Part shown: piece after piece, positions 7,803-16,238 of the stretch
How the letters are laid out: each line of letters starts with the position of its first letter
Position numbering within the stretch: position 1 is the stretch's first letter
From: a virus
Length of the DNA: 64,000 nt
Virus record (IMG/VR): IMGVR_UViG_3300007512_001412
Location: 1 to 64,000 of that record
Reading direction: 5' to 3' (one strand)
The notes under the pieces: model-generated
Database searches by the model: none
What the model was told of the DNA's origin: nothing
The model's input: the letters and a program-made list of their open reading frames with translations, nothing else
Made by a program: the position numbers and the translations under genes

Positions 7803-8087
7803 CCCCAGGGGAACGGACGCGGGAGGGCAGAGCGCCTGACAGCCAGCGGCGATTTTCCTGCGCTCTTGCGTTCCCTCGCCGCCCGTGCAGGCTCAGAACG
7901 AGGAAAGCCCCCCCGAAACCGGGGGGGCTCGCCAGGGCTGATGGAGGAACACGGGGACCGTGACCGCATCGCTATGATAGCGACCCTCACGGTGGAGTGC
8001 AACTAAATCGCCCCCGGGTTGCAGATCCACGCACGCGCGCACGTGATACCGTAACCCGGTCTGCGACCCCTGTGTGGAGCATCCCGA
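7803..8087. other. Intergenic region with GC-rich hairpin
   Basis: This 285-bp stretch holds a perfect stem (see 7906-7929) and a small dyad TCGCTAT-GA-TAGCGA near 7968-7984. A 21-codon ORF with a poor ribosome-binding site starts at 7941 and is not accepted as a gene. No convincing promoter is visible for the MoxR gene that follows. Confidence 0.5.
7906..7929 (+). terminator. GC-rich hairpin, possible terminator
   Basis: AGCCCCCCC (7906-7914) pairs with GGGGGGGCT (7921-7929) around a 6-nt loop, about 100 bp after the helicase stop. No T tract follows, so it may be a high-GC-type terminator, an attenuator or an mRNA-stabilising stem. Confidence 0.5.
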
Positions 8088-9584
8088 ATGGCAAAAGGCA
8101 GCAACGAGAAGGTCGTCCGGTCCCTGGCCGTGGCAATCCAGGCACCCGGACCGGGAGGCGTCCTCCTGGGAATCCCGATCCTGCTGTGGGGACCCCCCGG
8201 CGTCGGCAAGACCGCGCGCGTCGAGGACATTGCCGAGGCCCTGGGCTACCACATGGTCACGGTCCTGGCGTCCGTCCGCGAGCCGTCCGACTTCCTGGGT
8301 CTGCCGGTCCCGGTCAAGTCCACGGGTGAGGTCAGCTACTTCCCGCCCGATTGGGCGCGCGAGTTGAACGCGCACAGCGACAACCCGCACCCCGATCTCG
8401 ACAAGGTCAACAGGTTCAACAAGCAGCACGCGGCCAAGATCGCTCAGGGGCTCGTCACGGCCCGGACGCACGGTGCGATCGGCACCGGGCGGCGCGCGCT
8501 CCTGTTCCTCGATGAATTCAGCACCGCGACCCCGGCCACGCAGTCGGCGCTGCTGCGCGTCGTCCACGAACGGGTGGTGGGCGACCTCCAGTTGAACAGC
8601 AACGTCGCGGTCATCGCGGCGGCGAACCCGCCGTCCATGTCCCCGGGCGGTGAGGAGTTGAAGCCCCCGACCGTCAACCGCTTCATCCACATGGAGTGGT
8701 ATCCGCCCAACAAGGATCAGTGGGCGGCGTGGGTTCAGCGTTCGGCGGGCACGGCGGAGGAAGCCCCGACCTACCTCACCCCGACTGGAGCCGACCCCTA
8801 CGAGAAGCCCCCGCGCGTGAGCATCCCGCAGTTCCGCGTGGCCTACGCTCAGTGGGCCGGGTTCGGCGCGGGGTTCGTCAAGGCGATGACGAAGTCCAAG
8901 CTGGAGCAGGATCAGGTCAAGATCGAGCCGGGGTTCACGGACTACGCCCCCCTGTTCAACATGCCCCCCGCAGCGGCGATGGAACAGGACGACGACCACT
9001 TCGACGCCACGCTCTACGCATGGCCGTCCCCCCGATCCTGGGAGATCGCCCTGCGCGCGGGCGCGGCCTGTGTCGCGTCGTCGCAGTTGGACTTGATCCA
9101 GGGGATGCTCTGCGGCTCCATCGGTGACCCGCTCTGCACGGTGCTGAACCGCTGGGCGTTCGACCACGATGCCCGCCCGGAGGCCCCCGACAAGCTGCTG
9201 GCCGACCGGGCGAAGGGCGAGAAGTACGTCTGGAACGACGCCAGCAAGGTCAGCATGGACCTGGGCGGGTTGCTCCAGTACGCGCTGAACGACCCGGATC
9301 AGGCTGACGACGTCGTCGGCTGGATGATCGAGAACAGCGGAGCCACGCGGAGCGACGGCTACCCCACCGACATGCTCCAGGCCATCGTGTTCCCCGTGTG
9401 GGCCGCGTGGCCCCGGAGCCCCGAAGCCAAGGAGTTGCGAGCCAACTCCCCCGAAGCCTTCTCCCGCCTGGGGGCGGCGATGGCGCGGCTGCACCAGCAC
9501 TGGCAGACGGCGGAGCAAGCCCAGGCCGACGTCCTGGGCGTCAGCATCAGCGGCGGGCGCGGCGGCGGGGCGTTTTCATCGTAG
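8088..9584 (+). CDS. MoxR-type AAA+ ATPase
   Basis: This 498-aa protein has Walker A LLWGPPGVGKTA (about residue 33), Walker B LLFLDEFSTA (about 140), sensor 1 VIAAANPPSM (about 180), and the REPSDFLGLPV segment typical of MoxR/RavA-like ATPases. These act as chaperone-like remodellers with vWA-domain partners. The matching vWA gene (41943-42971) and DUF2201-like metallopeptidase gene (44512-45216) are on the opposite strand about 33 kb away. The C-terminal about 220 residues are not recognised. The gene is followed 9 bp later by the half-helicase gene at 9594. Confidence 0.8.
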   Translation: MAKGSNEKVVRSLAVAIQAPGPGGVLLGIPILLWGPPGVGKTARVEDIAEALGYHMVTVLASVREPSDFLGLPVPVKSTGEVSYFPPDWARELNAHSDNPHPDLDKVNRFNKQHAAKIAQGLVTARTHGAIGTGRRALLFLDEFSTATPATQSALLRVVHERVVGDLQLNSNVAVIAAANPPSMSPGGEELKPPTVNRFIHMEWYPPNKDQWAAWVQRSAGTAEEAPTYLTPTGADPYEKPPRVSIPQFRVAYAQWAGFGAGFVKAMTKSKLEQDQVKIEPGFTDYAPLFNMPPAAAMEQDDDHFDATLYAWPSPRSWEIALRAGAACVASSQLDLIQGMLCGSIGDPLCTVLNRWAFDHDARPEAPDKLLADRAKGEKYVWNDASKVSMDLGGLLQYALNDPDQADDVVGWMIENSGATRSDGYPTDMLQAIVFPVWAAWPRSPEAKELRANSPEAFSRLGAAMARLHQHWQTAEQAQADVLGVSISGGRGGGAFSS

Positions 9585-9593
9585 GAGGCCGAC

Positions 9594-12500
9594 ATGGCAA
9601 CCGATGTGATCCTCACCGAAGCGGACGGGCGGAAGTTTCTGACGCGAACGATGGGGCGCAGGATTCACTCCAGCCGCCTCGTCGCAATGGCCGACGAGGT
9701 CGTCGCCTCCCTGCTCATGGACGACATGGTCGCGGAGTTGATGGAGGGGAGCGGTAGCGACCCGGACGAGTGGGAGGGGTGCAACCACCTGATCTTCTGC
9801 GACGTCCTCGCACTCCAGGCGTTCGGCGTCGTGGAGTACGCCATGTACTACGCCCGCGCGTACGGCGCGTACGACGCGATGCGCGAGCTTCGGGAAGCCG
9901 GCGAAGGCGGCATGGCGCTGGCGCTGGAGTTGCAGGCGTGGGGCCTCTACCCGAAGACGGAGTGCATCATCGCGGAAGTCCTGGGCCTCGCCCGGTGCCA
10001 CCGTCCTTCGGTCGGCGCGAGCGGCGGTCCGGGCACCCCCCACGTGTTGGGGTGGGCGGCGGAAGACGCCATGATCCCGGTCGGGACGGACCCCCGCTAC
10101 ACCCCCGTCGTGGAGTACCTGCACCAATCCCTGCGGGACAACGCCCCGCCCCCCGACCCGAAGGGGATGGAGCACGCGGTCCTGTCGTACCCGTACGCGA
10201 AGGTGCGCCCGGTCAATCGGCTGTGGAGCGAAGCCCACTGGCGCGAGGCGATCGATCGCTGCGCGGTGATCAACGCGACGACCACCAGCAAAGCCGACGA
10301 CATGAAGACGATCGGCAACGAATTCAACGACGGGGCGATCAACGTCCTGTTCGCCAACAAGAAGGCGTACGAAGGCGTCGATCTCCAGACCCTCACGTGC
10401 GGACTGCACCACCTCGATCTGCCCTGGGAGCCGGGGACGTACACGCAGCGCAACGGACGCGCGGTGCGCCAGGGGTCGAAGCGCGACGTCGTCCAGATCC
10501 ACGCCTACCTGACGAGCGGGACGGTGGACTACTACCGCTTGGGGCGCATGGAGGGCCGGCGCAACTGGCTGGAATCCGTCATGGACGGCGGGCGCGCGTC
10601 GGCGGCGTCCGGGCTCACCGAAGACGACATGATCTCCATGATCGTCGGCTGCACCCTCCCCGCGCAGCAGAGCGCGGTCCGGGCTCGCCTGGAAGCCCGC
10701 GTGGCGCAGTTGAAGCGACAGCGGGCGCAGCAGAAGGCGGGTCTGATCCAGGCGATCGTCTTCGGGTACATCCAGTTGGGGTCCACGCTGCGCTGCAACT
10801 CCCTCCCCGGAGAGGACGCTTCGCCGTACCTCGTCGGCAAGATCAAGGAGGCGGGGAGGAAGCCCGCCGAGTTGAAGAAGAACGACGTCGCGGCGATCTA
10901 CACGTTCGCGGACGCCTTGATCCGCACGGTCCGCTGCGACGTGGACACGAAGACCGTGGGTCGGTGGACGGCAGACAACCGATCCGTGCAGATCACGAAG
11001 GTCGAGCGCGTCCGGGGCGGGCGGTTCGCGGCGATGGCAAGCAGTCCCGAAGACCCGCCCCTGCTCGACGGGGCGCTCTACCACCACGGCCCCGACCACC
11101 AAGAGTGGTACGGGCGCATGGGGCAGCGCACGGGGCAGGCGGGCGCATGGGACACTCGCGTGGGTCGGCCCATCCTTGTGAAGCAGGACGACGGCACGTA
11201 CGTCCACCTGGGGTGGCGCTGGGAGGGGCGCTGGGAGGAGCGGGCGCTGGTGGAGCAGGTTGACGGCGCGACGGAGATCGAGCCCAACTTCTCCCCCTAC
11301 GCCGACCCCACGGCGGTTCCCCCGACGCTCCACGTGGCCGACTTCGACTCGATCTTCGACCTCATGGAGACATGGGCGCGGATCGGCCCCCAGGCAGCAG
11401 CGGCGAAGGTCAAGGAGTGGTTCGACGTCAGCTACGTGAACCACCGCGCCGTGTTCCCGGGCACGTGGCCCGCCCGGTACGCATGGCTCAACGCCTTCCC
11501 CGACGCCTGGGTCGAGCACCATCGCTGGGATCTGTGGGTGCGGATCGGGGCAGATCCCGACCTCCTCGATTTCGTGTCGGTGCTCCCCTACGTGACCGAC
11601 ACGGACTACCTCCACGACGGGCTCCGAATCATCGACACGGAGGCGTCGATCCCCAACGCCATCCAGCGGAGCATCATCGTGTGGCGCACCCTCGCCACCG
11701 CGTTCTACCGGGTCCGCAAGCTGCGGGGGGCGAAGCAGGGCGGCTTCACCCCGATCCTCAAGGACCCCGACCCCGACACGATCGACTGGAGCCTGTGGCG
11801 CTCCTTGACCATCACGGCAGACGGGGTCACGGTCATGCAGCGGGACGAAGGCTCACCCCCTGTCCCCGTCCTCTACGAACACCCCGGTGACCTCGTCAAG
11901 CTGCATGGCGGATCGTACGGCTCCGGGGCCAGCGAGACGAGGCAGCGGTGGCACAGGGAGATCGTGGTGCAAGTCGAGCCGCCCAAGCCGAAACCGGGCG
12001 AGCGGGCTACCCGACCTCGCGCACGTAAGGTGGATGCGGCGGAGATTCCCAAGCTCCTGTTGCCCTGCGACAGCGACTTCCGCGTGTTCATGCTCGCCCT
12101 CCGGGGCACCGCTGCCAAGCCCTCGACCGCGCCCAAGAAGGCGGCGATCCGGGTGCTCAAGGAGTGGTTCGGGTCCGCGTGGAGTTGGGCGCAGCCCGCG
12201 AGGCTGCTCTCCGGTTCCCACCGGGAGGCGGAGGCGCGCAAGGACAAGGTCAACATCGGCCACTACACGGGCTCCGGGGGGAGCAAGACGCCCATGTGGG
12301 GTGTCGCGCAGATGTACCAACAGGTGCGTTTGCAGGAGCGCGACAAGCGGAGGCCCGCGTGGGGCTTCTCCCACGACGGCTCCATCTACACGATCCGGGG
12401 CACGGCAGGCCCGATCGGGCCGCGCACGCCGCACACGGACTTGCACACCGTGGGAAAGGGCAACGTCGGCTTCGCCGTGACCGACGCCGTCACCGGGGAG

Positions 12501-12668
12501 GACACCGTCGTCGTCCTGTCGCAGACCGGCAAGCTGCCGTTCATCCAAAACCCCGCCCAAGCTGCCGCCGCGCAGCAGCAAGCTGCCGCCGCGCAGGCGC
12601 TCCCCCCGGAGGCGGAGCCCAACGACATGAGCGCGGATCTGGCCCTGGACGACGAGGACGAGAGGTAG
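9594..12668 (+). CDS. 1,024-aa protein with isolated SF2 helicase C-terminal lobe
   Basis: Residues about 225-310 hold an SF2 second lobe: AVINATTTSKADDMKTIGNEF, motif V NVLFANKKAYEGVDLQ, LHHLDLPWEPGTYTQ, and motif VI QRNGRAVRQGSK. This matches the C-terminal lobe of large phage/mobile-element methylase-helicase (DarB-like) proteins. No Walker A or DEAH box is present anywhere, so it cannot be a helicase alone. The missing first lobe is on the 2,223-aa protein at 45596-52267. The rest is unrecognised, ending in an Ala/Gln-rich stretch and an acidic tail. A possible reconstituted enzyme is inference. Confidence 0.75.
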   Translation: MATDVILTEADGRKFLTRTMGRRIHSSRLVAMADEVVASLLMDDMVAELMEGSGSDPDEWEGCNHLIFCDVLALQAFGVVEYAMYYARAYGAYDAMRELREAGEGGMALALELQAWGLYPKTECIIAEVLGLARCHRPSVGASGGPGTPHVLGWAAEDAMIPVGTDPRYTPVVEYLHQSLRDNAPPPDPKGMEHAVLSYPYAKVRPVNRLWSEAHWREAIDRCAVINATTTSKADDMKTIGNEFNDGAINVLFANKKAYEGVDLQTLTCGLHHLDLPWEPGTYTQRNGRAVRQGSKRDVVQIHAYLTSGTVDYYRLGRMEGRRNWLESVMDGGRASAASGLTEDDMISMIVGCTLPAQQSAVRARLEARVAQLKRQRAQQKAGLIQAIVFGYIQLGSTLRCNSLPGEDASPYLVGKIKEAGRKPAELKKNDVAAIYTFADALIRTVRCDVDTKTVGRWTADNRSVQITKVERVRGGRFAAMASSPEDPPLLDGALYHHGPDHQEWYGRMGQRTGQAGAWDTRVGRPILVKQDDGTYVHLGWRWEGRWEERALVEQVDGATEIEPNFSPYADPTAVPPTLHVADFDSIFDLMETWARIGPQAAAAKVKEWFDVSYVNHRAVFPGTWPARYAWLNAFPDAWVEHHRWDLWVRIGADPDLLDFVSVLPYVTDTDYLHDGLRIIDTEASIPNAIQRSIIVWRTLATAFYRVRKLRGAKQGGFTPILKDPDPDTIDWSLWRSLTITADGVTVMQRDEGSPPVPVLYEHPGDLVKLHGGSYGSGASETRQRWHREIVVQVEPPKPKPGERATRPRARKVDAAEIPKLLLPCDSDFRVFMLALRGTAAKPSTAPKKAAIRVLKEWFGSAWSWAQPARLLSGSHREAEARKDKVNIGHYTGSGGSKTPMWGVAQMYQQVRLQERDKRRPAWGFSHDGSIYTIRGTAGPIGPRTPHTDLHTVGKGNVGFAVTDAVTGEDTVVVLSQTGKLPFIQNPAQAAAAQQQAAAAQALPPEAEPNDMSADLALDDEDER

Positions 12669-12672
12669 TCCG

Positions 12673-13296
12673 ATGGCACGCGGGAAGCTCTCCGACGACA
12701 CCCTGGTCTTGGCAGGCGCGGGCCTCCTGGCACTCGTCGTCCTGGCGGGGAGCGGCAAGGCCAAGAAGGGCCGCGCGTGCTCCCCGATCCGGGCTCCCCG
12801 GTCCACGCGCGGGTTCCCGGGTCGGGTGGCGTTCATCCCGGCCCATCAGGACAACTACGGGGGGCAGCGGCCCACCTCCGCGATCAACCGGATCGTGCTC
12901 CACACCACCGAAGGCGACACGGCGCGCGGCACGATCCGCTGGTTCCAGAAGTGTCGGGGGAGTGCGCCCTCGTCGGCGCACTACGTCCTCGACAAGAACG
13001 GCGCGATCACGCAGATGATCCCCGACGACTACGTCGCGTACCACGTGCGGAACGCCAACCGGGACAGCATCGGGATCGAGCACGTGGGCCGCGCCCACCG
13101 GGCCGACACATGGAACCCCCGGAACATGGCGTCGAGCGTGCGGCTGGCCGCGTGGCTGTCCAAGGCGTACAACATCCCGTCGTCCCGCATCGTCACGCAC
13201 GCCTCCCTCGATCCGGCGCGGCGCACCGACCCGGGACCGTACTTCAACGTGGCCGACTACAGGCGGCGCGTCCGGGCACTCACGGGACAGCCGTGA
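12673..13296 (+). CDS. Membrane-anchored N-acetylmuramoyl-L-alanine amidase
   Basis: This 207-aa protein starts with an N-terminal anchor (LVLAGAGLLALVVLAGSGKAKKG, residues 11-33), then an Amidase_2 domain: RIVLHTTEGD (zinc His), SAHYVLDKNGAITQM, DSIGIEHVG, and VTHASLDPARRTDPGPYF carrying the second His and the Asp-Pro-Gly signature. It cleaves the sugar-peptide amide bond in peptidoglycan. The uncleaved-looking anchor suggests a virion membrane or inner-membrane location, unlike the soluble amidase at 855-1316. It starts 5 bp after the half-helicase gene and couples to the next gene by GTGA. Confidence 0.85.
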   Translation: MARGKLSDDTLVLAGAGLLALVVLAGSGKAKKGRACSPIRAPRSTRGFPGRVAFIPAHQDNYGGQRPTSAINRIVLHTTEGDTARGTIRWFQKCRGSAPSSAHYVLDKNGAITQMIPDDYVAYHVRNANRDSIGIEHVGRAHRADTWNPRNMASSVRLAAWLSKAYNIPSSRIVTHASLDPARRTDPGPYFNVADYRRRVRALTGQP

Positions 13297-13988
13297 GCAG
13301 GAAGCCCCCGGAGCAACCCACGTGGGCGTCGGCGCACCCGTGGCTCCAGGCGGGGGCCAACGGGCTCCTGTTCGCGGTCGCGGCGTTCACGGTCCCGTTC
13401 CTGCTGCGGAAGCAACTCGCCAACGACCCCACCGGGAACAAGGGCGACCCGCTGGCCCCGGCGAAGCAGTCCCCCGACCCGAAGGCGTACGTGCCGCCCC
13501 ATGAGGCGAAGATCACCCCCGCGACTACGCGGACGGTGTGGGTGCGTCGCCTCGCTGCCGCCGATCCTCACGCGGGCGCGCGCGGGGTAGCCATCCTCCA
13601 AGCGCACACGCTGGTCGTCGGCGGGGTCCGGGTGACGGATCGAACGCGCGTCGAAACGATCCCGGTGACGTCGAACAACCTGCTCCACCGGGACGCGAGC
13701 CGCACCTACGGGGGCCACTGGACGGTGGTCGCAGCGGAGGAGTGGAAGTGGCCGCGCCCGGTGTACCGCTGGCGTCCGATCCGGGCCTACGCCTCGCTCG
13801 ATGAAGCGGCTGCGGATTGGCTCTCCGACCTCCCGCCCGAAGCCCGCGAGGGGCTGCGCGTCGGGGACCCGGTCATGTACTGGCGGGCAGTCGGATCGGG
13901 TCCGTACGAAGCGGAGTTGGTCGCGCTGTACAAGGTGCAGATGCAGCCCGCGCTCGTCATGCCCTCACGGGTGGGCCTCCGCCACTAG
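13293..13988 (+). CDS. Membrane-anchored protein, possibly glucosaminidase-derived
   Basis: This 231-aa protein starts at GTG 13293 (GTGA overlap with the amidase). A membrane helix lies at residues 18-37 (ANGLLFAVAAFTVPFLL). The C-terminal half includes GGHWTVVAAEEW, WRPIRAYASLDEAAADWL and GLRVGDPVMYWRAV, reminiscent of the FxxYxSxxxAxxD(Y/W)L segment of FlgJ-type glucosaminidases, but no catalytic Glu can be assigned. The probable context is cell-wall processing with the amidase. It ends tail-to-tail with the minus-strand gene at 13985. Confidence 0.5.
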   Translation: MSRKPPEQPTWASAHPWLQAGANGLLFAVAAFTVPFLLRKQLANDPTGNKGDPLAPAKQSPDPKAYVPPHEAKITPATTRTVWVRRLAAADPHAGARGVAILQAHTLVVGGVRVTDRTRVETIPVTSNNLLHRDASRTYGGHWTVVAAEEWKWPRPVYRWRPIRAYASLDEAAADWLSDLPPEAREGLRVGDPVMYWRAVGSGPYEAELVALYKVQMQPALVMPSRVGLRH

Positions 13989-14395
13989 GTCGGGGCGCGG
14001 ACCATGTTCCCGTACGCGACGTACGGGGTGGCGACGACTGTCTCCGGGCCGACGACGTCTGTCTCCAGCGTCATCCACGCGCCGTCGAAGATATCGATCG
14101 CCTGATCCCCCAGCATGTTCGTCAGGGACGTCTCGCTGGTCATGTTGAACGACGCCTTGTAGACGGTGGCCCCGCCCGCCGCTACCGGGTAGACCCGCGC
14201 GATGACCGTCTGCGCGGTGCCGTCCGTCACCAGCCGCACGCCCCGGAAGAACGCGGTCAGGAAGTTGGCGTCGGACGACGGGGTGTTGGGGTCCGCAGCC
14301 TGGATCTGCTGCCGCGCCGACTCCCCCCCGCCGGCTGCGAGGCCGGCGAAGGTGAGGTCGGGGCTCTGCGAGGCTTGGGTGAACGTCAGAGTCAC
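13985..14395 (-). CDS. Unknown 136-aa protein, leaderless GTG start
   Basis: The protein opens VTLTFTQASQSPDLTF and has a beta-rich composition (GTAQTVIARVYPVAAGGATVY; GAWMTLETDVVGPETVVATPY). No TM or catalytic motif is seen; a virion surface role is possible. A TACACT -10 (14407-14402) ends 6 nt before GTG 14395, so the mRNA is probably leaderless. It is a lone minus-strand gene in a plus-strand block, overlapping its convergent neighbour's stop by 4 bp (CTAG). Confidence 0.65.
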   Translation of the reverse strand: MTLTFTQASQSPDLTFAGLAAGGGESARQQIQAADPNTPSSDANFLTAFFRGVRLVTDGTAQTVIARVYPVAAGGATVYKASFNMTSETSLTNMLGDQAIDIFDGAWMTLETDVVGPETVVATPYVAYGNMVRAPT

Positions 14396-14401
14396 GGGCG
14401 G

Positions 14402-14407
14402 AGTGTA
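14402..14407 (-). promoter_or_regulatory. -10 element for leaderless gene at 14395
   Basis: TACACT on the minus strand, 6 nt upstream of GTG 14395. It is the same hexamer and spacing as at 1734-1739. It forms a divergent pair with the plus promoter at 14444-14473. Confidence 0.5.
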
Positions 14408-14443
14408 CTCCTTGGGGGCCGTGAGGAAAATGCAGATTGCGTG

Positions 14444-14473
14444 TTGACAAACCGCAAGGCCCGCCCGTAGGCT
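14444..14473 (+). promoter_or_regulatory. Promoter with TTGACA-N4-GCAAG element
   Basis: TTGACA (14444-14449), an 18-bp spacer beginning AACCGCAAG, and TAGGCT (14468-14473). The first 15 bases are identical to the promoter at 1897. It drives the recombination/replication operon from 14505. Confidence 0.7.
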
Positions 14474-14504
14474 CGCCGTGCTGACAGAGGAACGGACGGA
14501 GAGA

Positions 14505-15485
14505 ATGGCGCAACGTCGAACCGGGCCAGAGCCCTGCATCGTGGTCGTATACGGCGAGTCGAAGGTCGGGAAGACCGTGGATCTGCTGTACTCCGTCCCC
14601 AACGGGATCATCTTCACGCCCGCCCCGCGAGGGCTGGAAGCGTGGCGTCGGCTGACCCAGGTCAAGCCCAACGAGCGGCGCATCAACCGGGTGAGCGAGG
14701 CAATCGCCATCATCAAGAAGGAGAAGCCCCCTGCGGTGGGCTTCGATGACTTCTCCATCGCGCTCCAGCGGGAGCAGTTTGCCCTGGAGGCGAAGGGGCT
14801 GACCGGCTGGAAGCTGTGGGGCGCGATCAAGGGGATCGTCAACGCGCTGCGGGAAACGATCCTCGACCTGGGCGCGGTCTGCATCCTCAACCTGCATGAG
14901 AACCACCCGCGCTACGAAGGCGAGGGGCTGTTCAAGACGCGCGTGTCGCGGGGCGGTCCACTCATGCCGACCAAGGCGCTGTCGGCGTGGATCCCGCACG
15001 TGAGCCCCCTCGTCGTCCGGGCCATCAACAAGCCCCCCGGCGTGGCTGACTGGCCCGGGATGTACTCCTGCGACCCCTCCGACGCGGACTGGATCACGGG
15101 GGATCGGTGGTGCTCCACGCCGCCGTCGTCCCCGCTGAACATCCGTGAAGTCCTGCTCCGCGCGCGCGGCGTGGACCCGACCGTGGTGGTGCCCCCCCGC
15201 GCGCCGGGGCTCGCCGTCCTCGACAAGATGGCAGAGGGTGTCTGCAAGGGTCGCCTGACCGGCGCGTTCGCCACGGACGAGGCCGCTGCGGCGGGCCTCA
15301 CCAGCATGTTCCCGAAGCAGAAGCCCTCCGTCCTGCGATGGGCTTGGCGGGACGGCTGCGCCCGCGCCGCGCTGGAGCGCAGCGCCGATCACCTGTTCGC
15401 CATGTTCACCCACACACCCGACGCGGCCCCGGGCTCCGCGTGGGGAAGTAGTAGTGCTCGCCCGAACCAGACCCCCGCCGCGTGA
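14505..15485 (+). CDS. Sak4-like RecA-fold P-loop ATPase
   Basis: This 326-aa protein has Walker A VVVYGESKVGKTVDLL (about residue 16), a Walker-B-like AVGFDDFSIAL (about 75) and FKTRVSRGGPLMPTKAL, a layout typical of phage Sak4/AAA_24 single-strand-annealing or recombination ATPases. It is the first gene of an operon with an ssDNA-binding protein and DNA polymerase, which supports a role loading or annealing ssDNA. ATG 14505 is preferred to GTG 14478 because CGGAGAGA sits directly upstream. The C-terminal about 100 residues are unassigned. Confidence 0.65.
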   Translation: MAQRRTGPEPCIVVVYGESKVGKTVDLLYSVPNGIIFTPAPRGLEAWRRLTQVKPNERRINRVSEAIAIIKKEKPPAVGFDDFSIALQREQFALEAKGLTGWKLWGAIKGIVNALRETILDLGAVCILNLHENHPRYEGEGLFKTRVSRGGPLMPTKALSAWIPHVSPLVVRAINKPPGVADWPGMYSCDPSDADWITGDRWCSTPPSSPLNIREVLLRARGVDPTVVVPPRAPGLAVLDKMAEGVCKGRLTGAFATDEAAAAGLTSMFPKQKPSVLRWAWRDGCARAALERSADHLFAMFTHTPDAAPGSAWGSSSARPNQTPAA

Positions 15486-15518
15486 GCGCGGCACGTTCCC
15501 TGATGGAGAAAATTCGCT

Positions 15519-16118
15519 ATGGCTGAGAACAACCCCTACGTCGTGGACCTCTCCGACGCTTCGACCGACGTCGGTGGCGGCGGTCCCCCCGTCAACGAGG
15601 CGTTCAACCTGATCATCGGCACCCCCGTCGAGATCAAGCAGAACGCCAACGGCACGCCCCGCGTCGTCGTCCCCGTGCAGGTCAGCGACGGCCCGCACAA
15701 GGGCAAGGGCTTCCGCGCGCGCTTCAACTGGCCGACCGGCGACCCGAACAAGGACGGCTTCAAGAAGATGATGATGCTCCGTCTGCTCCAGGGCATCGGC
15801 GCTCCGCAGGACGTGATCAAGGCGGCGGATATCCGCACCATGCCGACGATGCTCCCCGGCAAGACCCTGGTGGGCTTCGTCAAGGACGACGGCGAGTACA
15901 TCAACGACAAGGGGCAGACCCGGCAGGGCCGCGACCTCGTCCCGTGCCTCCCCAACGAGGCGGCGGCGGCGCTCAAGGGCGAGTGGAACCCCTACGGCGG
16001 CTTCACGGAGGCGGGCGCGACCCCGACGACCACGCCGTCCAACGGGACGACCACGCCGACCCCCCAGGTCCCGTCGCAGAGCGGCTTCGACGGCCTGTTC
16101 GACGGCATCCCCGGCTAG
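15519..16118 (+). CDS. ssDNA-binding protein (DUF669-like)
   Basis: This 199-aa protein has an OB-like core with GTPVEIKQNANGTPRVVVPV, VSDGPHKGKGFRARFNW and LPGKTLVGFVKDDGE. A flexible Thr/Pro linker follows, then the terminal GFDGLFDGIPG, reminiscent of SSB C-terminal interaction tips. The pattern matches the phage DUF669-type ssDNA-binding family found beside Sak4-like proteins. The start ATG 15519 follows TGGAGAAAA. The hairpin at 16189-16213 lies about 70 bp downstream. Confidence 0.65.
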   Translation: MAENNPYVVDLSDASTDVGGGGPPVNEAFNLIIGTPVEIKQNANGTPRVVVPVQVSDGPHKGKGFRARFNWPTGDPNKDGFKKMMMLRLLQGIGAPQDVIKAADIRTMPTMLPGKTLVGFVKDDGEYINDKGQTRQGRDLVPCLPNEAAAALKGEWNPYGGFTEAGATPTTTPSNGTTTPTPQVPSQSGFDGLFDGIPG

Positions 16119-16188
16119 CCAACGCCGGTCCCTCTCGCGCGGACACGTCCTTTCCCGCGCGAGCCAGTGAAGGCTCCCCCCGCGTTCT

Positions 16189-16213
16189 CACCCCCCCCGA
16201 CTCGCGGGGGGTG
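16189..16213 (+). terminator. GC-rich hairpin between SSB and polymerase genes
   Basis: CACCCCCC (16189-16196) pairs with GGGGGGTG (16206-16213) around a 9-nt loop. There is no T tract. It may terminate or attenuate readthrough into the polymerase gene, whose ATG lies 26 bp later and lacks a clear ribosome-binding site. Confidence 0.45.
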
Positions 16214-16238
16214 CCTTCCGGCTGGCACTGACGCTCCC

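Noticed and set aside
7941-8006. 21-aa ORF between the SNF2 and MoxR genes
   Set aside because: Short, weak ribosome-binding site, overlaps a dyad element and has no coupling.
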